From Acidobacteriota bacterium (GTDB taxonomy: Bacteria; Acidobacteriota; Terriglobia; Acidiferrales; UBA7541): 64,000 nt of DNA. This document shows, in pieces, positions 25,973-35,157 of this stretch (its first letter is position 1; each line of letters starts with the position of its first letter). A model generated the notes under the pieces. That model saw only the letters and a program-made list of their open reading frames with translations. It had not been told where the DNA came from and searched no databases. The stretch lies in contig JABCZG010000002.1 in NCBI GenBank assembly GCA_013289835.1, forward strand, positions 186,001 to 250,000, written 5' to 3'. The position numbers and the translations under genes are program-made.

Positions 25973-28132
25973 TCAGCTGGATCGCACCCCGTTCGGGGCC
26001 AGCGGCAGGCTATTCAGGCGAATTTTGGTGGCGTCGAAAATGGCGTTGCCGATGGCCGGAGCGACAGCCATGATGGGCGTTTCGCCTGCCCCCGCGGATG
26101 GAATATCTTTGCGATCGAGCAGAGTGGCTTCGATTTCGGGGACGTCGCGGAAACGCGGCACGCGATACGTTGCAAAATGCGGATTCTTGATGCGGCCGTT
26201 TTCGAATTCGATGGCTTCGAAGAGCGCGCCGCCGAGCCCTTGAATCATTGCGCCGACGACTTGATTGCGAAGACCGTCGGGGTTGACGATAGCGCCGCAT
26301 TCGAACGCTTCCGTTAAGAGCACGACACGCACCGCTCCGGAAGTTTTATCTACGGCTACTTCCGCACAGGTGGCCACGTAACTTCCCTTCTCGTAGCCGC
26401 AGGCGAGCCCGAACCCTTGTCCCTCTTGCGTTTTCTTGCGCGGCCAGCCAAACGATTTTGTGGCCGCTTCAAGCACGGCGCGCATACGCGGATCAGAAAG
26501 ATTCTTCGTGCGGAATTCGAGCGGGTCCATCTGGGCAGTGTGCGCAAGCACGTCCATGTGTGTCTCGCGCGCAAAGTGATTTGCTGTGGCCGCCAGGCCG
26601 CGGTAGGAGCCGCTCCTGAGGACTAGGGGAACCTGGTGATATTCCGTGCGCAGATTGGCGACGACGTAAGGCGTTTCGATGGCGGACATCCCTGAATGGT
26701 AGTTGTGAAAATCCCACGCGGTGAGCGTGCCGTCGCTGGCGATGCCGCTTCTGACTTCGATGACGCCCGCGGGACGGAAGTACGCCCAAGTGAATTCTTC
26801 TTCGCGCGTCCAGACCACTTTTACTGGATGGCCGGCGGCGCGGGCTAGACGAGCGGCTTCGATAGCTGCGTCGCTGGTGTGTTTTCCTCCGTAGGCTGAG
26901 CCGGTGTCCGGCACAATGACGCGCACGCTACTCTCGGGCAAATGGAAAATGTCGGCGAGTTCGTCGCGGTTGGCGAAGGGACGTTGCGTGCCGGTCCACA
27001 CGGTCAGTTTGCCGTCGGCCCATTGCGCGACGGCGGCGCGCGGCTCGAGCGGGGCGTGCGCGATATAGGCAACGGTGTAGGTAGCGTCCACGCGATGAGT
27101 TGCGCTGACGAGCGCTTCTTCTACCGAACCTTTTTGCTTTCGAAAGCGGTCGCCAGTGTTTGGAGCAGCATTCTTCTTGAGGTACGAGAAGATTTCTTTG
27201 TCCGAGATCTGCGGCACTTCTTTCCATTGCGCTCGGATGGCATCGAGAGCGCTTTGCGCTTCGTGGGCGCTCGGCGCGGTCGCGCCAACGAATTCTCCAT
27301 CGCGGACAACGACCACCCCGGGCATAGCTTTTGCGGCGCTATCGTCATAAGAAACGAGCGTTGCACCAAAAGACGGCGGGCGCAGAATTTTTCCATAGAG
27401 CAGGCCCTCAGGACGGAGGTCGGGCGTGTACTGATGCCGTCCCGTCACGAAGGTGCGGGCGTCTACTTTCGGAATCGGCTTTCCCGCAATCGTCCACTGT
27501 GTTGCGGGCGTGATGGGATCTTCGGCTGGGAGATTTTGCGCGAGCGTTTTCCCGCGCGCGAGCTCTGCATAACGAAGAGAGCGGCCGGATGCAGGATCCG
27601 TGACTTTCGCATCGGCGGCGACCAAGCCTTCCGGCGCGATGTTCCACTCCTTGGCTGCGGCGGCGACCAGCAACTCGCGCGCGGCGTTGGCAACGCTGCG
27701 CAGTTGGGGAGTAATCGTCGGCGTCGTGCGGCTGCCGAACGTGCCAGCATCAAACGGCGTCAGGGCCGTGTCTGCCGTGACCATGCGCACGCTTTCGAAC
27801 GGCACGCGCAGCTCATCGGCGACGGTTTGCGCCAGCGCGGTGCGAATGTTCTGGCCAATCTCGGCCTTGCCGGTGAATCCCGTCACCGTGCCGTCTTCGC
27901 CGACGTGCAGCCAGGCGCTGATGTCTTTAGGCAGATCTTCGTTGTGGAACGATTTGGAGCTGGGCGCCGTTTCCTGCGCGGCGAGCGCGTCTTTGGCAAT
28001 CGCGAAGACGGCAATGCCAGCGCCGAGAAGTTTGAAAAAGTCGCGGCGGGCCAGTTCGAATTGGTGCATCGGAGCGGCAGCGAATTCGTAGCGCTCCGGC
28101 TCGACGACGAGATTCTCTCTGCGGCTGCTCAT
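25973..28132 (-). CDS. Molybdenum hydroxylase large subunit (xanthine-dehydrogenase/IorB family), Tat-exported
   Basis: A 719-aa protein with the duplicated molybdopterin-binding domains of the xanthine oxidase family. The N terminus carries a twin-arginine segment (ARRDFFKLLGAGIAVFAIAKDALA, about residues 28-52). The catalytic Glu is present in GAGETPIMAVAPAIGNAI near the C terminus, and molybdenum-cofactor contacts such as GSAYGGKH and GSYRGLAATANHF are intact. Start set at ATG 28132, which overlaps the stop of the [2Fe-2S] subunit by 4 bases. Family members hydroxylate N-heteroaromatics or oxidise aldehydes and pass electrons through [2Fe-2S] centres. With a penta-heme cytochrome just upstream, electron delivery to a periplasmic chain is likely. 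Substrate unknown. Confidence 0.9.
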   Translation of the reverse strand: MSSRRENLVVEPERYEFAAAPMHQFELARRDFFKLLGAGIAVFAIAKDALAAQETAPSSKSFHNEDLPKDISAWLHVGEDGTVTGFTGKAEIGQNIRTALAQTVADELRVPFESVRMVTADTALTPFDAGTFGSRTTPTITPQLRSVANAARELLVAAAAKEWNIAPEGLVAADAKVTDPASGRSLRYAELARGKTLAQNLPAEDPITPATQWTIAGKPIPKVDARTFVTGRHQYTPDLRPEGLLYGKILRPPSFGATLVSYDDSAAKAMPGVVVVRDGEFVGATAPSAHEAQSALDAIRAQWKEVPQISDKEIFSYLKKNAAPNTGDRFRKQKGSVEEALVSATHRVDATYTVAYIAHAPLEPRAAVAQWADGKLTVWTGTQRPFANRDELADIFHLPESSVRVIVPDTGSAYGGKHTSDAAIEAARLARAAGHPVKVVWTREEEFTWAYFRPAGVIEVRSGIASDGTLTAWDFHNYHSGMSAIETPYVVANLRTEYHQVPLVLRSGSYRGLAATANHFARETHMDVLAHTAQMDPLEFRTKNLSDPRMRAVLEAATKSFGWPRKKTQEGQGFGLACGYEKGSYVATCAEVAVDKTSGAVRVVLLTEAFECGAIVNPDGLRNQVVGAMIQGLGGALFEAIEFENGRIKNPHFATYRVPRFRDVPEIEATLLDRKDIPSAGAGETPIMAVAPAIGNAIFDATKIRLNSLPLAPNGVRSS

Positions 28133-28608
28133 CGCCCGTGCTCCTGCATTGTTTTGGCCGCGTGATGGATCGCCTCGATGACACGCGGATGCGTGCCGCA
28201 GCGGCAGATATTGCCTTGCAAAAATTGAACGATGTCCGCCTGAATAGGATTGGGATTCGATTGCAACAGGCCGACGCTGCTCATGATCATTCCCGAAGTG
28301 CAGAACGCACATTGAAACGCGCCGGCATCGAGAAAGGCTTGCTGCACGGGATGCAACCGCCCATCCTTTTCAAGTCCTTCAATAGTTGTGACGGGTTTTG
28401 CCGCGGCCGCGCTCACGGGGATTTGGCAAGAACGGCGCGGCGCTCCGCCAATCAAAACGGTGCATGCGCCGCACTGCCCTTCCCCGCAACCGTACTTGCT
28501 GCCGGTGAGCCCAAGCTCATCGCGAAGGACGTACAGGAGAGGCGTATCTGGGGGATAGTGAACCGGATATCGCTTGCCGTTGACTTCCAATTCGATCGGT
28601 TTGCCCAT
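28129..28608 (-). CDS. [2Fe-2S] subunit of the molybdenum hydroxylase
   Basis: A 159-aa protein with both iron-sulfur clusters of the family: the plant-ferredoxin-like set GCGEGQCGACTVLIGG with a further Cys in RRSC, and the helical-domain set CAFCTSGMIM and CRCGTHPRV. It overlaps the large-subunit start by 4 bases, so stoichiometric synthesis is expected. It has no signal peptide and would be exported, if at all, by riding with the Tat-tagged large subunit. It relays electrons from the molybdenum site, probably to the adjacent cytochrome. Confidence 0.93.
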   Translation of the reverse strand: MGKPIELEVNGKRYPVHYPPDTPLLYVLRDELGLTGSKYGCGEGQCGACTVLIGGAPRRSCQIPVSAAAAKPVTTIEGLEKDGRLHPVQQAFLDAGAFQCAFCTSGMIMSSVGLLQSNPNPIQADIVQFLQGNICRCGTHPRVIEAIHHAAKTMQEHGR

Positions 28609-28639
28609 GGCTCCTCACTACAAAAAAGTCTGCGCCGGA

Positions 28640-29203
28640 TCAGCGTTTATGGCAAGTGTCGCAAGCTGTTTTCGCCTTGTTCAGTTCATGGCAGTTCAAG
28701 CAGCTGTACATGGTGGTGACGCTGGTGACTTCGGACATGGCATCCAGTTCGCGAACGTATCCGTGGCACGTTTCGCACTTCACGCCAGCCTCGAGATGAA
28801 AGCGGTGACTCCAGGCAACGCCGGGCAGCACGGTGTAAACGCGCACCCAAGGAATCGGCTGCTTTGACTTCGCGTATTCAGCGAGCTTTTGGATGTAAGG
28901 CTTGTCCTTCGCGATGGTCACGTGGCACTGCATGCAGGTGGCAGTGTCGGGGAAGGTCATAAGCTTTCCCGGTTCTGGATTGGTGTGGCATTGCTTGCAC
29001 TCCAGACCGAAGGCCAGATGCTTCTTGTGACTGTAGGGGATGGGCTGCACGGGCGCAGGATGCTCACTGGGATTGTCAGGTACCATCTTCGTTACCGGCT
29101 GCGTCGAAGAAACCTGTTGTGCGGCAAGCCCCGCGGCGAGTGCAAAGAGCGCGGCTAATCCCGCTGCTGCGACCAAGAAGGCGATGTTTCTCTTGCTTCT
29201 CAT
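28640..29203 (-). CDS. Periplasmic penta-heme c-type cytochrome
   Basis: A 187-aa protein with a signal/anchor segment (IAFLVAAAGLAALFALAAGLAA) and five CxxCH haem-attachment motifs: CKQCH, CMQCH, CETCH, CLNCH and CDTCH. The pattern PYSHKKHLAFGLECKQCHTNP and WSHRFHLEAGVKCETCHGYV, with distal His residues before each site, is like cytochrome c7/c3-type multihaem proteins. It lies 31 bases upstream of the molybdenum hydroxylase genes in the same transcript and is the natural electron acceptor for them or for the FAD oxidoreductases. Confidence 0.92.
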   Translation of the reverse strand: MRSKRNIAFLVAAAGLAALFALAAGLAAQQVSSTQPVTKMVPDNPSEHPAPVQPIPYSHKKHLAFGLECKQCHTNPEPGKLMTFPDTATCMQCHVTIAKDKPYIQKLAEYAKSKQPIPWVRVYTVLPGVAWSHRFHLEAGVKCETCHGYVRELDAMSEVTSVTTMYSCLNCHELNKAKTACDTCHKR

Positions 29204-29240
29204 ACTCGACTCTCCTCGCGTCCATCAGAATCCGTCGTGC

Positions 29241-30920
29241 TTATTTGTTCGAGCTATGCTTTCTGACCACTTCCTCGATACTGGTCCCAAAATCCTTAAG
29301 CATCACGGTGGCGGCGTTGCGGCCGGGCGCACCGGTGACCGAGCCGCCGGGAAACGTGGTTGCTCCAGTCTGGTATAAGCCGGGAATGGGCATGCGGTGT
29401 TGCGCCCAGCCGGGCATGGGACGCATCGGGCCGGATTGCGACGCGCTTTGCGCACCGGCGTGCGCGCTGCCGTGCCAGAAGTGCGGATTCATGCGCTCGA
29501 GGTCGAGCGGGCTCTCGATAAATCGCGCGAGGATTTTGTCGTCGGTCAAGTTCGGCGAAAAACGCCGCAGGTATTTCAGATACGCGTCAGAAACATCCTT
29601 CTTGATCGCGTCCCAATGCTCGGGGCCTTCTTTCAATTCGTAGGGCTGCCAGCCGACGACCTTTATTGTGTGCATTCCGGCCGGCGCACGCGTCGGGTCG
29701 GCTGCGCTGCAGCAGATGATTTGCATCGAGGGGTCTTCCAGATTCACGACGCCGCGCTGATCGTCGTAGGCATAGCGCAGGGCGCGCTCCGGCGAAACCA
29801 GGACTCCCGACTCGACCGGCGAAAGCGTTCCACCTTCGACGGCGTATTTCGGCGGCTCCGTCGTGGCGTAATGCGTGACGAACATGGCCGGCTCCGCCTG
29901 CCAGGTATCCACGCCGTCGACGAAGTCCTGGCCCCACAGTTCGCGCGGCGCCATGTCCACCAGATGCTTGATGTGAATGGTGGAGACCACGGCCTTCTCC
30001 GCGCGGTAGGAACTTCCGTCGCTGCATTCCACTCCCACGCATTTTCCATTCTCGACGATCAGCTGCTTCACCCACTTGTTGGTGTGCAGCATGCCGCCGT
30101 GGGCTTCGATGAAGCGTGCCAGCGCAACGGTTAAAGCTCCTGAGCCGCCTTTGGGAATAGGCCGACCGGAGTGCTGCTGGCGCGCGGTGCCATACGCGAG
30201 GCGCCCAGTCCCGGGAGCATCGGGCGGCTCGGATGCCAGGTGGGACATGTACAGCATGAAAACGCGGCAGTGGTCTTCTTCGAAGGTGTCACGAATAATT
30301 TCCCAGGCGGACATGGCCAGACGGCGCTGCCAGAGTTTGCCGCGCGGTTGCTGCGCCAGTTGATCATCCAAAGGTTTGGCAAAACCGATGGGCGTAAAAC
30401 TCGATCCCATCAGAATGGGTTTGACGGCATCGAATTCCGCCAGCATTTTTCGATAGGCCGCAGCGTCCTTTTTCGAAAACTTTTCGAATTCGGCGCAGGT
30501 ACGGTCAAGGTCGCGCCACTGCGTCAGATAGGTGCCGTCGAGAAACGGAATGTGAAAGATGGGGTCGGGATCAATGTACTCGAGGCCGTAGTCGCGGAGC
30601 TTGAGCTCGTCGTTCTTGATCATCGGGTTGTCGAGGAGGAACGTATGCGCCGTCGAGCACACGTCGTCTCTGAATCCCTTCAGCGTCAGTTCCGCGGTTT
30701 TCACGCCGCCACCGAGCATGGGGCGGCCTTCCAGAACCAGGCAGCGGTAGCCGGCCTTTGCCAGGTACGCGGCGGTGACCAGACTGTTGTGGCCGCCACC
30801 GGCGACGACAATGTCGAAGCGATCTTCTTTCGGGGATTGTTGGCCCAAGGAAAACGGTGCGACGGCCAGCGGTGCCAGTGCCGTCGTTTTCACAAATTCG
30901 CGCCGACTGATGGTGCTCAT
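29241..30920 (-). CDS. Tat-exported FAD oxidoreductase, phytoene-dehydrogenase/PYROXD2-like
   Basis: A 559-aa protein. It opens with a twin-arginine signal (STISRREFVKTTALAPLAVAPFSLG), then the FAD-binding segment FDIVVAGGGHNSLVTAAYLAKAGYRCLVLEGRPMLGGG and the long COG1233-type amine-oxidase/phytoene-dehydrogenase body, ending with GLYQTGATTFPGGSVTGAPGRNAA, where the C-terminal FAD contacts lie. The preceding gene product is a close paralogue without a signal. The carotenoid reaction is improbable in this setting; oxidation of an alcohol, amine or CH-CH bond in the periplasm with electrons going to the adjacent cytochrome is a better guess. Confidence 0.88.
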   Translation of the reverse strand: MSTISRREFVKTTALAPLAVAPFSLGQQSPKEDRFDIVVAGGGHNSLVTAAYLAKAGYRCLVLEGRPMLGGGVKTAELTLKGFRDDVCSTAHTFLLDNPMIKNDELKLRDYGLEYIDPDPIFHIPFLDGTYLTQWRDLDRTCAEFEKFSKKDAAAYRKMLAEFDAVKPILMGSSFTPIGFAKPLDDQLAQQPRGKLWQRRLAMSAWEIIRDTFEEDHCRVFMLYMSHLASEPPDAPGTGRLAYGTARQQHSGRPIPKGGSGALTVALARFIEAHGGMLHTNKWVKQLIVENGKCVGVECSDGSSYRAEKAVVSTIHIKHLVDMAPRELWGQDFVDGVDTWQAEPAMFVTHYATTEPPKYAVEGGTLSPVESGVLVSPERALRYAYDDQRGVVNLEDPSMQIICCSAADPTRAPAGMHTIKVVGWQPYELKEGPEHWDAIKKDVSDAYLKYLRRFSPNLTDDKILARFIESPLDLERMNPHFWHGSAHAGAQSASQSGPMRPMPGWAQHRMPIPGLYQTGATTFPGGSVTGAPGRNAATVMLKDFGTSIEEVVRKHSSNK

Positions 30921-30944
30921 AAGAATGCCCCCTCAAAAAAACTG

Positions 30945-32519
30945 CTACGCTTTCTTCACCACTTCCTCGATGCTGGTTCCAAAATCTTTCAGCATGACGG
31001 CCGCTGCGTTTCGGCCCGGCCCGCCAGTTACGGAGCCGCCGGGATGCGTGGTGGCTCCCGTCTGGTAAAGACCGGGAATCGGCATGCGATGCTGCGCCCA
31101 ACCTGGCACGGGGCGCATCGCTCCGGTCTGCGACGGTCCGGATCCACCGGCGTGACAGCTTCCGTGCCAGTTGTGTGGGTTCATGCGTTCGAGATCGAGC
31201 GGGCTTTCGATGGTGCGCGCGAGAATTTTGTCGTCAGTCAGGTTCGGAGAGAACTCTCGGAGGAAATTTAGATTCGCGTCGGAAACTTGTTTCTTGATGG
31301 CGTCCCAGTGCTCTGGGCCTTCTTTCAGCGCGTATGGCTGGTAGGCGACGATTTTTATGGTGTGCATTCCGGCTGGAGCGCGCGTGGGATCCGCCAGGCT
31401 GCAGCAGATCACATGTAACGGGGGAGCTTCGAGGTTCACCGCTCCTTGGGCGTAGTCAACGCTCATGCGCATGGCGCGGTCGGAGCTGACCATCATTCCC
31501 GAATGCACGGGCGAAAGAGTTCCGCCGGCGACAGAGTATTTTGGCGGCTCGGTTGTTGCGTAGTTTGTCGCAAACAGCGTGAGACCGGCTTCCCACGTGT
31601 CAACACCATCGATGAAATCCTGCGGCCATAACTCGCGCGGGGCCATGTCCACAAGCTGCTTGATGTGGATGGTCGAGACGACGGCTTTTTCAGCCCGATA
31701 GGAGCTGGCGTCTTCGCATTCCACGCCTGCGCATTTGCCGTTCTCGACGATAAGGGCTTTGATCCATTTGTTCGGGAGGATGACGCCCCCGTGCGCTTCG
31801 ATGAAGCGGGCCAGCGCTTCGCTCAATGCGCCCGAGCCGCCTTTGGGGAGCGGGCGGCTCTCGCGCTGCTGGTGCAGCGGGATGTACGCGGCGCGGGCGG
31901 TCATGGGGTCTTGTACGGGCTGAAGCGAATACGGGCAGCCCATCATGAGGGCGCGGCAATGATCGTCCTCGAACGTGTCGCGAAGAATTTCCCATGCGGA
32001 CATTGCGAGGCGGCGCTGCCACAGCTTGCCTTGCGGATGATCCGTGAGATGATCGTTAAGAGGCTTGCCGAAACCGATGGGGGAGAACGTGACCGCGTTC
32101 AGCAGAGGCTTGACGGTTTCGTATTCGGTGATCATACGACGGTAGGCGAGGCCGTCTTTTTTGGAGAACTTGGAGAATTCTTCGCAGGTGCGGTCCAGGT
32201 CGCGCCACTGGGTCAGATAGCTACCGTCGGGAAACGGCATGTGAAAGACGGGATCGGGATAAATGTATTCGAGGCCGAAGTCGCCGAGCTTGAGTTCGTC
32301 ATCGCGCAGGATGGGGTTTCCGTGGATTCCGTTGTGCGCGGAAGAACAAACGTCATGCGTGAATCCGCGGAGCGTGAGGTGCGCGGACTTGACGCCGCCG
32401 CCGACGGTGGGCCGGCCTTCGAGCACCAGGCAGCGATAGCCCGCTTTCGCCAGATAGGCAGCGGTGATCAGGCTGTTGTGTCCAGCGCCGGCAACGACGA
32501 TATCGAATCGCTCAGCCAT
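30945..32519 (-). CDS. Cytosolic FAD oxidoreductase, phytoene-dehydrogenase/PYROXD2-like
   Basis: A 524-aa paralogue of the next gene, aligned along almost its whole length, but starting directly at the FAD motif (MAERFDIVVAGAGHNSLITAAYLAKAG) with no signal peptide. The C-terminal FAD segment GLYQTGATTHPGGSVTGGPGRNAA is intact. Gap to the exported twin is 24 bases. The pair probably arose by tandem duplication and then diverged in location; whether they act on the same compound is unknown. Confidence 0.88.
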   Translation of the reverse strand: MAERFDIVVAGAGHNSLITAAYLAKAGYRCLVLEGRPTVGGGVKSAHLTLRGFTHDVCSSAHNGIHGNPILRDDELKLGDFGLEYIYPDPVFHMPFPDGSYLTQWRDLDRTCEEFSKFSKKDGLAYRRMITEYETVKPLLNAVTFSPIGFGKPLNDHLTDHPQGKLWQRRLAMSAWEILRDTFEDDHCRALMMGCPYSLQPVQDPMTARAAYIPLHQQRESRPLPKGGSGALSEALARFIEAHGGVILPNKWIKALIVENGKCAGVECEDASSYRAEKAVVSTIHIKQLVDMAPRELWPQDFIDGVDTWEAGLTLFATNYATTEPPKYSVAGGTLSPVHSGMMVSSDRAMRMSVDYAQGAVNLEAPPLHVICCSLADPTRAPAGMHTIKIVAYQPYALKEGPEHWDAIKKQVSDANLNFLREFSPNLTDDKILARTIESPLDLERMNPHNWHGSCHAGGSGPSQTGAMRPVPGWAQHRMPIPGLYQTGATTHPGGSVTGGPGRNAAAVMLKDFGTSIEEVVKKA

Positions 32520-32602
32520 GGCCCCCTGCGACTTCGATTCCTACTTCACTCGGCATTCTGCGCGAACCGACCCACACATCGCGCGCGAATTCGACCCTTC
32601 CT

Positions 32603-33877
32603 TCAAGCCAGGTTTCGATTCAGCGTTGCGGAATCGATTTCTTTTTCCCAACGCGACACCACCACGGTGGCTACGCCGTTTCCAATCATGTTCACGGTGG
32701 CGCGCGCCATGCTCATGAAGCGGTCGATTCCCAGGATGAGCGCCATCCCTGCAACCGGAATCGTGGGGATGACGGTCATGGTGGCCACGAGCGCGATGAA
32801 CGACGCGCCTTGCACCCCGCTCGCACCTTTGGAAGTCAGGATGGCGACGGCGAGAATGGTCAGTTGCTGAATCAGCGTGAGCGGCGTGTTCGTGGCCTGT
32901 GCCACAAAAAGAGCGGCAAGCGTCATGTACATACTGGTGCCGTCGGTGTTGAAGGAGTAGCCGGTGGGAACGACGAGCCCCACAAGCGCTTTCGAACAGC
33001 CGAGTTTTTCCAGTTTGGCCATCAGCGTGGGCATCGCCGGCTCCGACGAGCTGATCGCCAGGACGAGAATAATCTCGTCCTTGATGTACCAGAGGAACTT
33101 GATGATTCCGAAGCCTGCGGCGCGCGCTACCACGCCCAGCACGATGACCACAAATAAAATGGACGTGAAATAAAACGTGACGATCAGCTTGAACATCGGG
33201 CCGAGGGAGGCGATGCCGTATTTGCCGACGGTAAAGGCCATCGCGCCGAACGCGCCGATGGGCGCGAAGCGCATCACGATATTGACGACGCCGAAAACCG
33301 CGTGCGTCAACGCGTCGAAAAGTTCGAGCAGCGGCTTGCAGCGCGGACCCACCACGGACAACGCAAAGCCAAACAGGATGGACACGAGCAGGACTTGCAG
33401 AATATCGCCCTTCGCGAAAGCGTCGACAATCGTGCCTGGAATGATGTGCATCAGGAATTCGGTGACCGTCTGCGCTTTGGCCTGGCCGGCATATTCGGCG
33501 ACGGTTTTCGGATCGAGCGTGGCGGGATTCACGTTGAAACCGCTGCCGGGATGCACCACGTTGCCGACGACCAGGCCAATGAGCAGGGCTAGCGTTGAAA
33601 CAATTTCGAAATACAAAAGTGCTTTGCCCCCGACGCGGCCGACTTTCTTCATGTCCTCCATGCCGGCGATGCCGGTCACCACGGTGCAAAAAATAATCAG
33701 CGTGATGATCATGGAGATCAGGCGAATGAACGCGTCTCCCAGCGGCTTCATGGCAATAGCCATGGACGGATTCAAATAGCCCAGCAGGATTGCCAAGCCG
33801 ATGGTCACCAGAACCTGCAGCGACATGCTGGTGTAAAACGGTTTTTTGGTTTGCGTGGGAGAGGTCGCGGAGGTCAT
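32603..33877 (-). CDS. Dicarboxylate/amino-acid:cation symporter (DAACS, GltP/DctA-like)
   Basis: A 424-aa polytopic membrane protein with the DAACS signatures: [26 protein letters not shown], the serine-rich hairpin [11 protein letters not shown], and the NTDGTSMY motif ([27 protein letters not shown]) that binds the amino-acid or dicarboxylate carboxylate and Na+. It imports glutamate, aspartate or C4-dicarboxylates with Na+/H+ in known members. A paralogue lies at 52651-53937. Its place between the E2 gene and the FAD oxidoreductases suggests that it takes up the operon's substrate. Confidence 0.93.
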   Translation of the reverse strand: MTSATSPTQTKKPFYTSMSLQVLVTIGLAILLGYLNPSMAIAMKPLGDAFIRLISMIITLIIFCTVVTGIAGMEDMKKVGRVGGKALLYFEIVSTLALLIGLVVGNVVHPGSGFNVNPATLDPKTVAEYAGQAKAQTVTEFLMHIIPGTIVDAFAKGDILQVLLVSILFGFALSVVGPRCKPLLELFDALTHAVFGVVNIVMRFAPIGAFGAMAFTVGKYGIASLGPMFKLIVTFYFTSILFVVIVLGVVARAAGFGIIKFLWYIKDEIILVLAISSSEPAMPTLMAKLEKLGCSKALVGLVVPTGYSFNTDGTSMYMTLAALFVAQATNTPLTLIQQLTILAVAILTSKGASGVQGASFIALVATMTVIPTIPVAGMALILGIDRFMSMARATVNMIGNGVATVVVSRWEKEIDSATLNRNLA

Positions 33878-33945
33878 GGTTGGGCCGAGTGGCTACGCGG
33901 CGCGAAAAATGTCGATGCCGTTCGCCGAATTTTTCGCGGACGAAA

Positions 33946-35133
33946 TTACCGCAATCCTTTTTCTGGGATTTGAATTGCATCAGCGAGCTCGCTCAAAAAT
34001 TCCGCCGCACGGGCGCCATCCACGACGCGATGATCGCTGGAGAGCGTCATGGTCATCATCGGGCGGACGGCGGGTTTTCCGTCTATTGCGGTGACGCGAT
34101 CAGCGATGGTGCCCACGGCAAGAACAGCGGCTTGCGGCGGCGTGATGATGGCGCTGAAGGCGTCCACTTTGTACATGCCCAAATTGCTCAGTGTGAACGT
34201 CCCACCGGAAATGTCGGCGGGGCGCAGGCGGCCGGCTCGCGCTCGTTCCGTCAATTCGCGCCGCTGCGTGGAGATTTCAGCAAGCTTCAGGGTGTTCGCT
34301 TTGTGAATGACTGCGCCTACCACTCCGTCCTTTACGGCCATGGCGACGCTGATGTTCACCTCGGGATTCGAACGAATCGCTTCACCCGTCCAGCTTGCGT
34401 TCATGCGCCGATGATTCGCAATGACGCGCGCGAGCAGGGCGATCAGCAAATCCGTAATGGTCGGCGCGGGACTCTGCGTTTTCTCCGATTCATCACAGAT
34501 GCGCTTCTGCGCCGCAATCAACTCGCTGCAATCCACATCGCGCACTAGAAAAAAGTGCGGCACGCTGGTCCAACTCTGTGTGGTGCGCTCGGCCATAAGA
34601 CGCGCGACTTGGCTTAGTGTTTCACTTGCAGCCGGAGCAGAAGCCGGCGCGCCTTTCGAATCAGCAAAGTTCTGAATATCTTCTGAAGTGATCGTGCCGT
34701 CGGGGCCAGTGCCGTGCACTTTGTTGATGTCTACACCAAGGTCTTTCGCCAAGCGCCGCGCCTTTGGCGAGATTTGCGTGGTCGTTGCGGCTCGTTCCGC
34801 TGGGGCCGGCGCAACCGCTGCAGCCGCGCGCTCCGGTCCGCTGGACGCGCGCGCCGCAGGCACGGCCGCCGCCGACTTTACCGGAGGCTTCTCGCCGGCA
34901 GCGACGAGCCATGCAATCGTTTCTCCGACGGGGATCACCGCGCCCACGTCCGCGGTCACCCCTGCAAGAATCCCATCGCCTGGGGCTTCGATTTCAACGA
35001 CCGCTTTGTCAGTCTCAATTTCCAGCAGCGGCTCGCCTTTAGTGACGCGCTCGCCTTCTTTTTTCCGCCACGCCAGCAGTTTTCCAGTTTCCTGCGCCAT
35101 TTCCAGTGCAGGCATCACGACGCTGATCGCCAT
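33946..35133 (-). CDS. 2-oxoacid dehydrogenase complex E2 (lipoyl acyltransferase)
   Basis: A 395-aa E2: one lipoyl domain at the N terminus with the lipoylated Lys in EIETDKAVVE (K43), an Ala/Pro/Glu linker (~85-115), a peripheral-subunit-binding domain (ISPKARRLAKDLGVDINKVHGTGPDGTIT, ~120-155), and the catalytic domain with HRVVDG (H368, D372). Only one lipoyl domain and the pairing with a separate alpha and beta E1 point to a branched-chain-type or acetoin-type complex rather than a canonical pyruvate complex. No E3 gene is nearby, so a shared dihydrolipoyl dehydrogenase must be used. Confidence 0.93.
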   Translation of the reverse strand: MAISVVMPALEMAQETGKLLAWRKKEGERVTKGEPLLEIETDKAVVEIEAPGDGILAGVTADVGAVIPVGETIAWLVAAGEKPPVKSAAAVPAARASSGPERAAAAVAPAPAERAATTTQISPKARRLAKDLGVDINKVHGTGPDGTITSEDIQNFADSKGAPASAPAASETLSQVARLMAERTTQSWTSVPHFFLVRDVDCSELIAAQKRICDESEKTQSPAPTITDLLIALLARVIANHRRMNASWTGEAIRSNPEVNISVAMAVKDGVVGAVIHKANTLKLAEISTQRRELTERARAGRLRPADISGGTFTLSNLGMYKVDAFSAIITPPQAAVLAVGTIADRVTAIDGKPAVRPMMTMTLSSDHRVVDGARAAEFLSELADAIQIPEKGLR

Positions 35134-35157
35134 AGTTTTTTATCCGGGGACGCGCGT

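Noticed and set aside
32541..33980. Minus-strand frame of 479 codons over the symporter
   Set aside because: Out-of-frame shadow of the DAACS transporter; composition is His/Arg-rich with no membrane segments.
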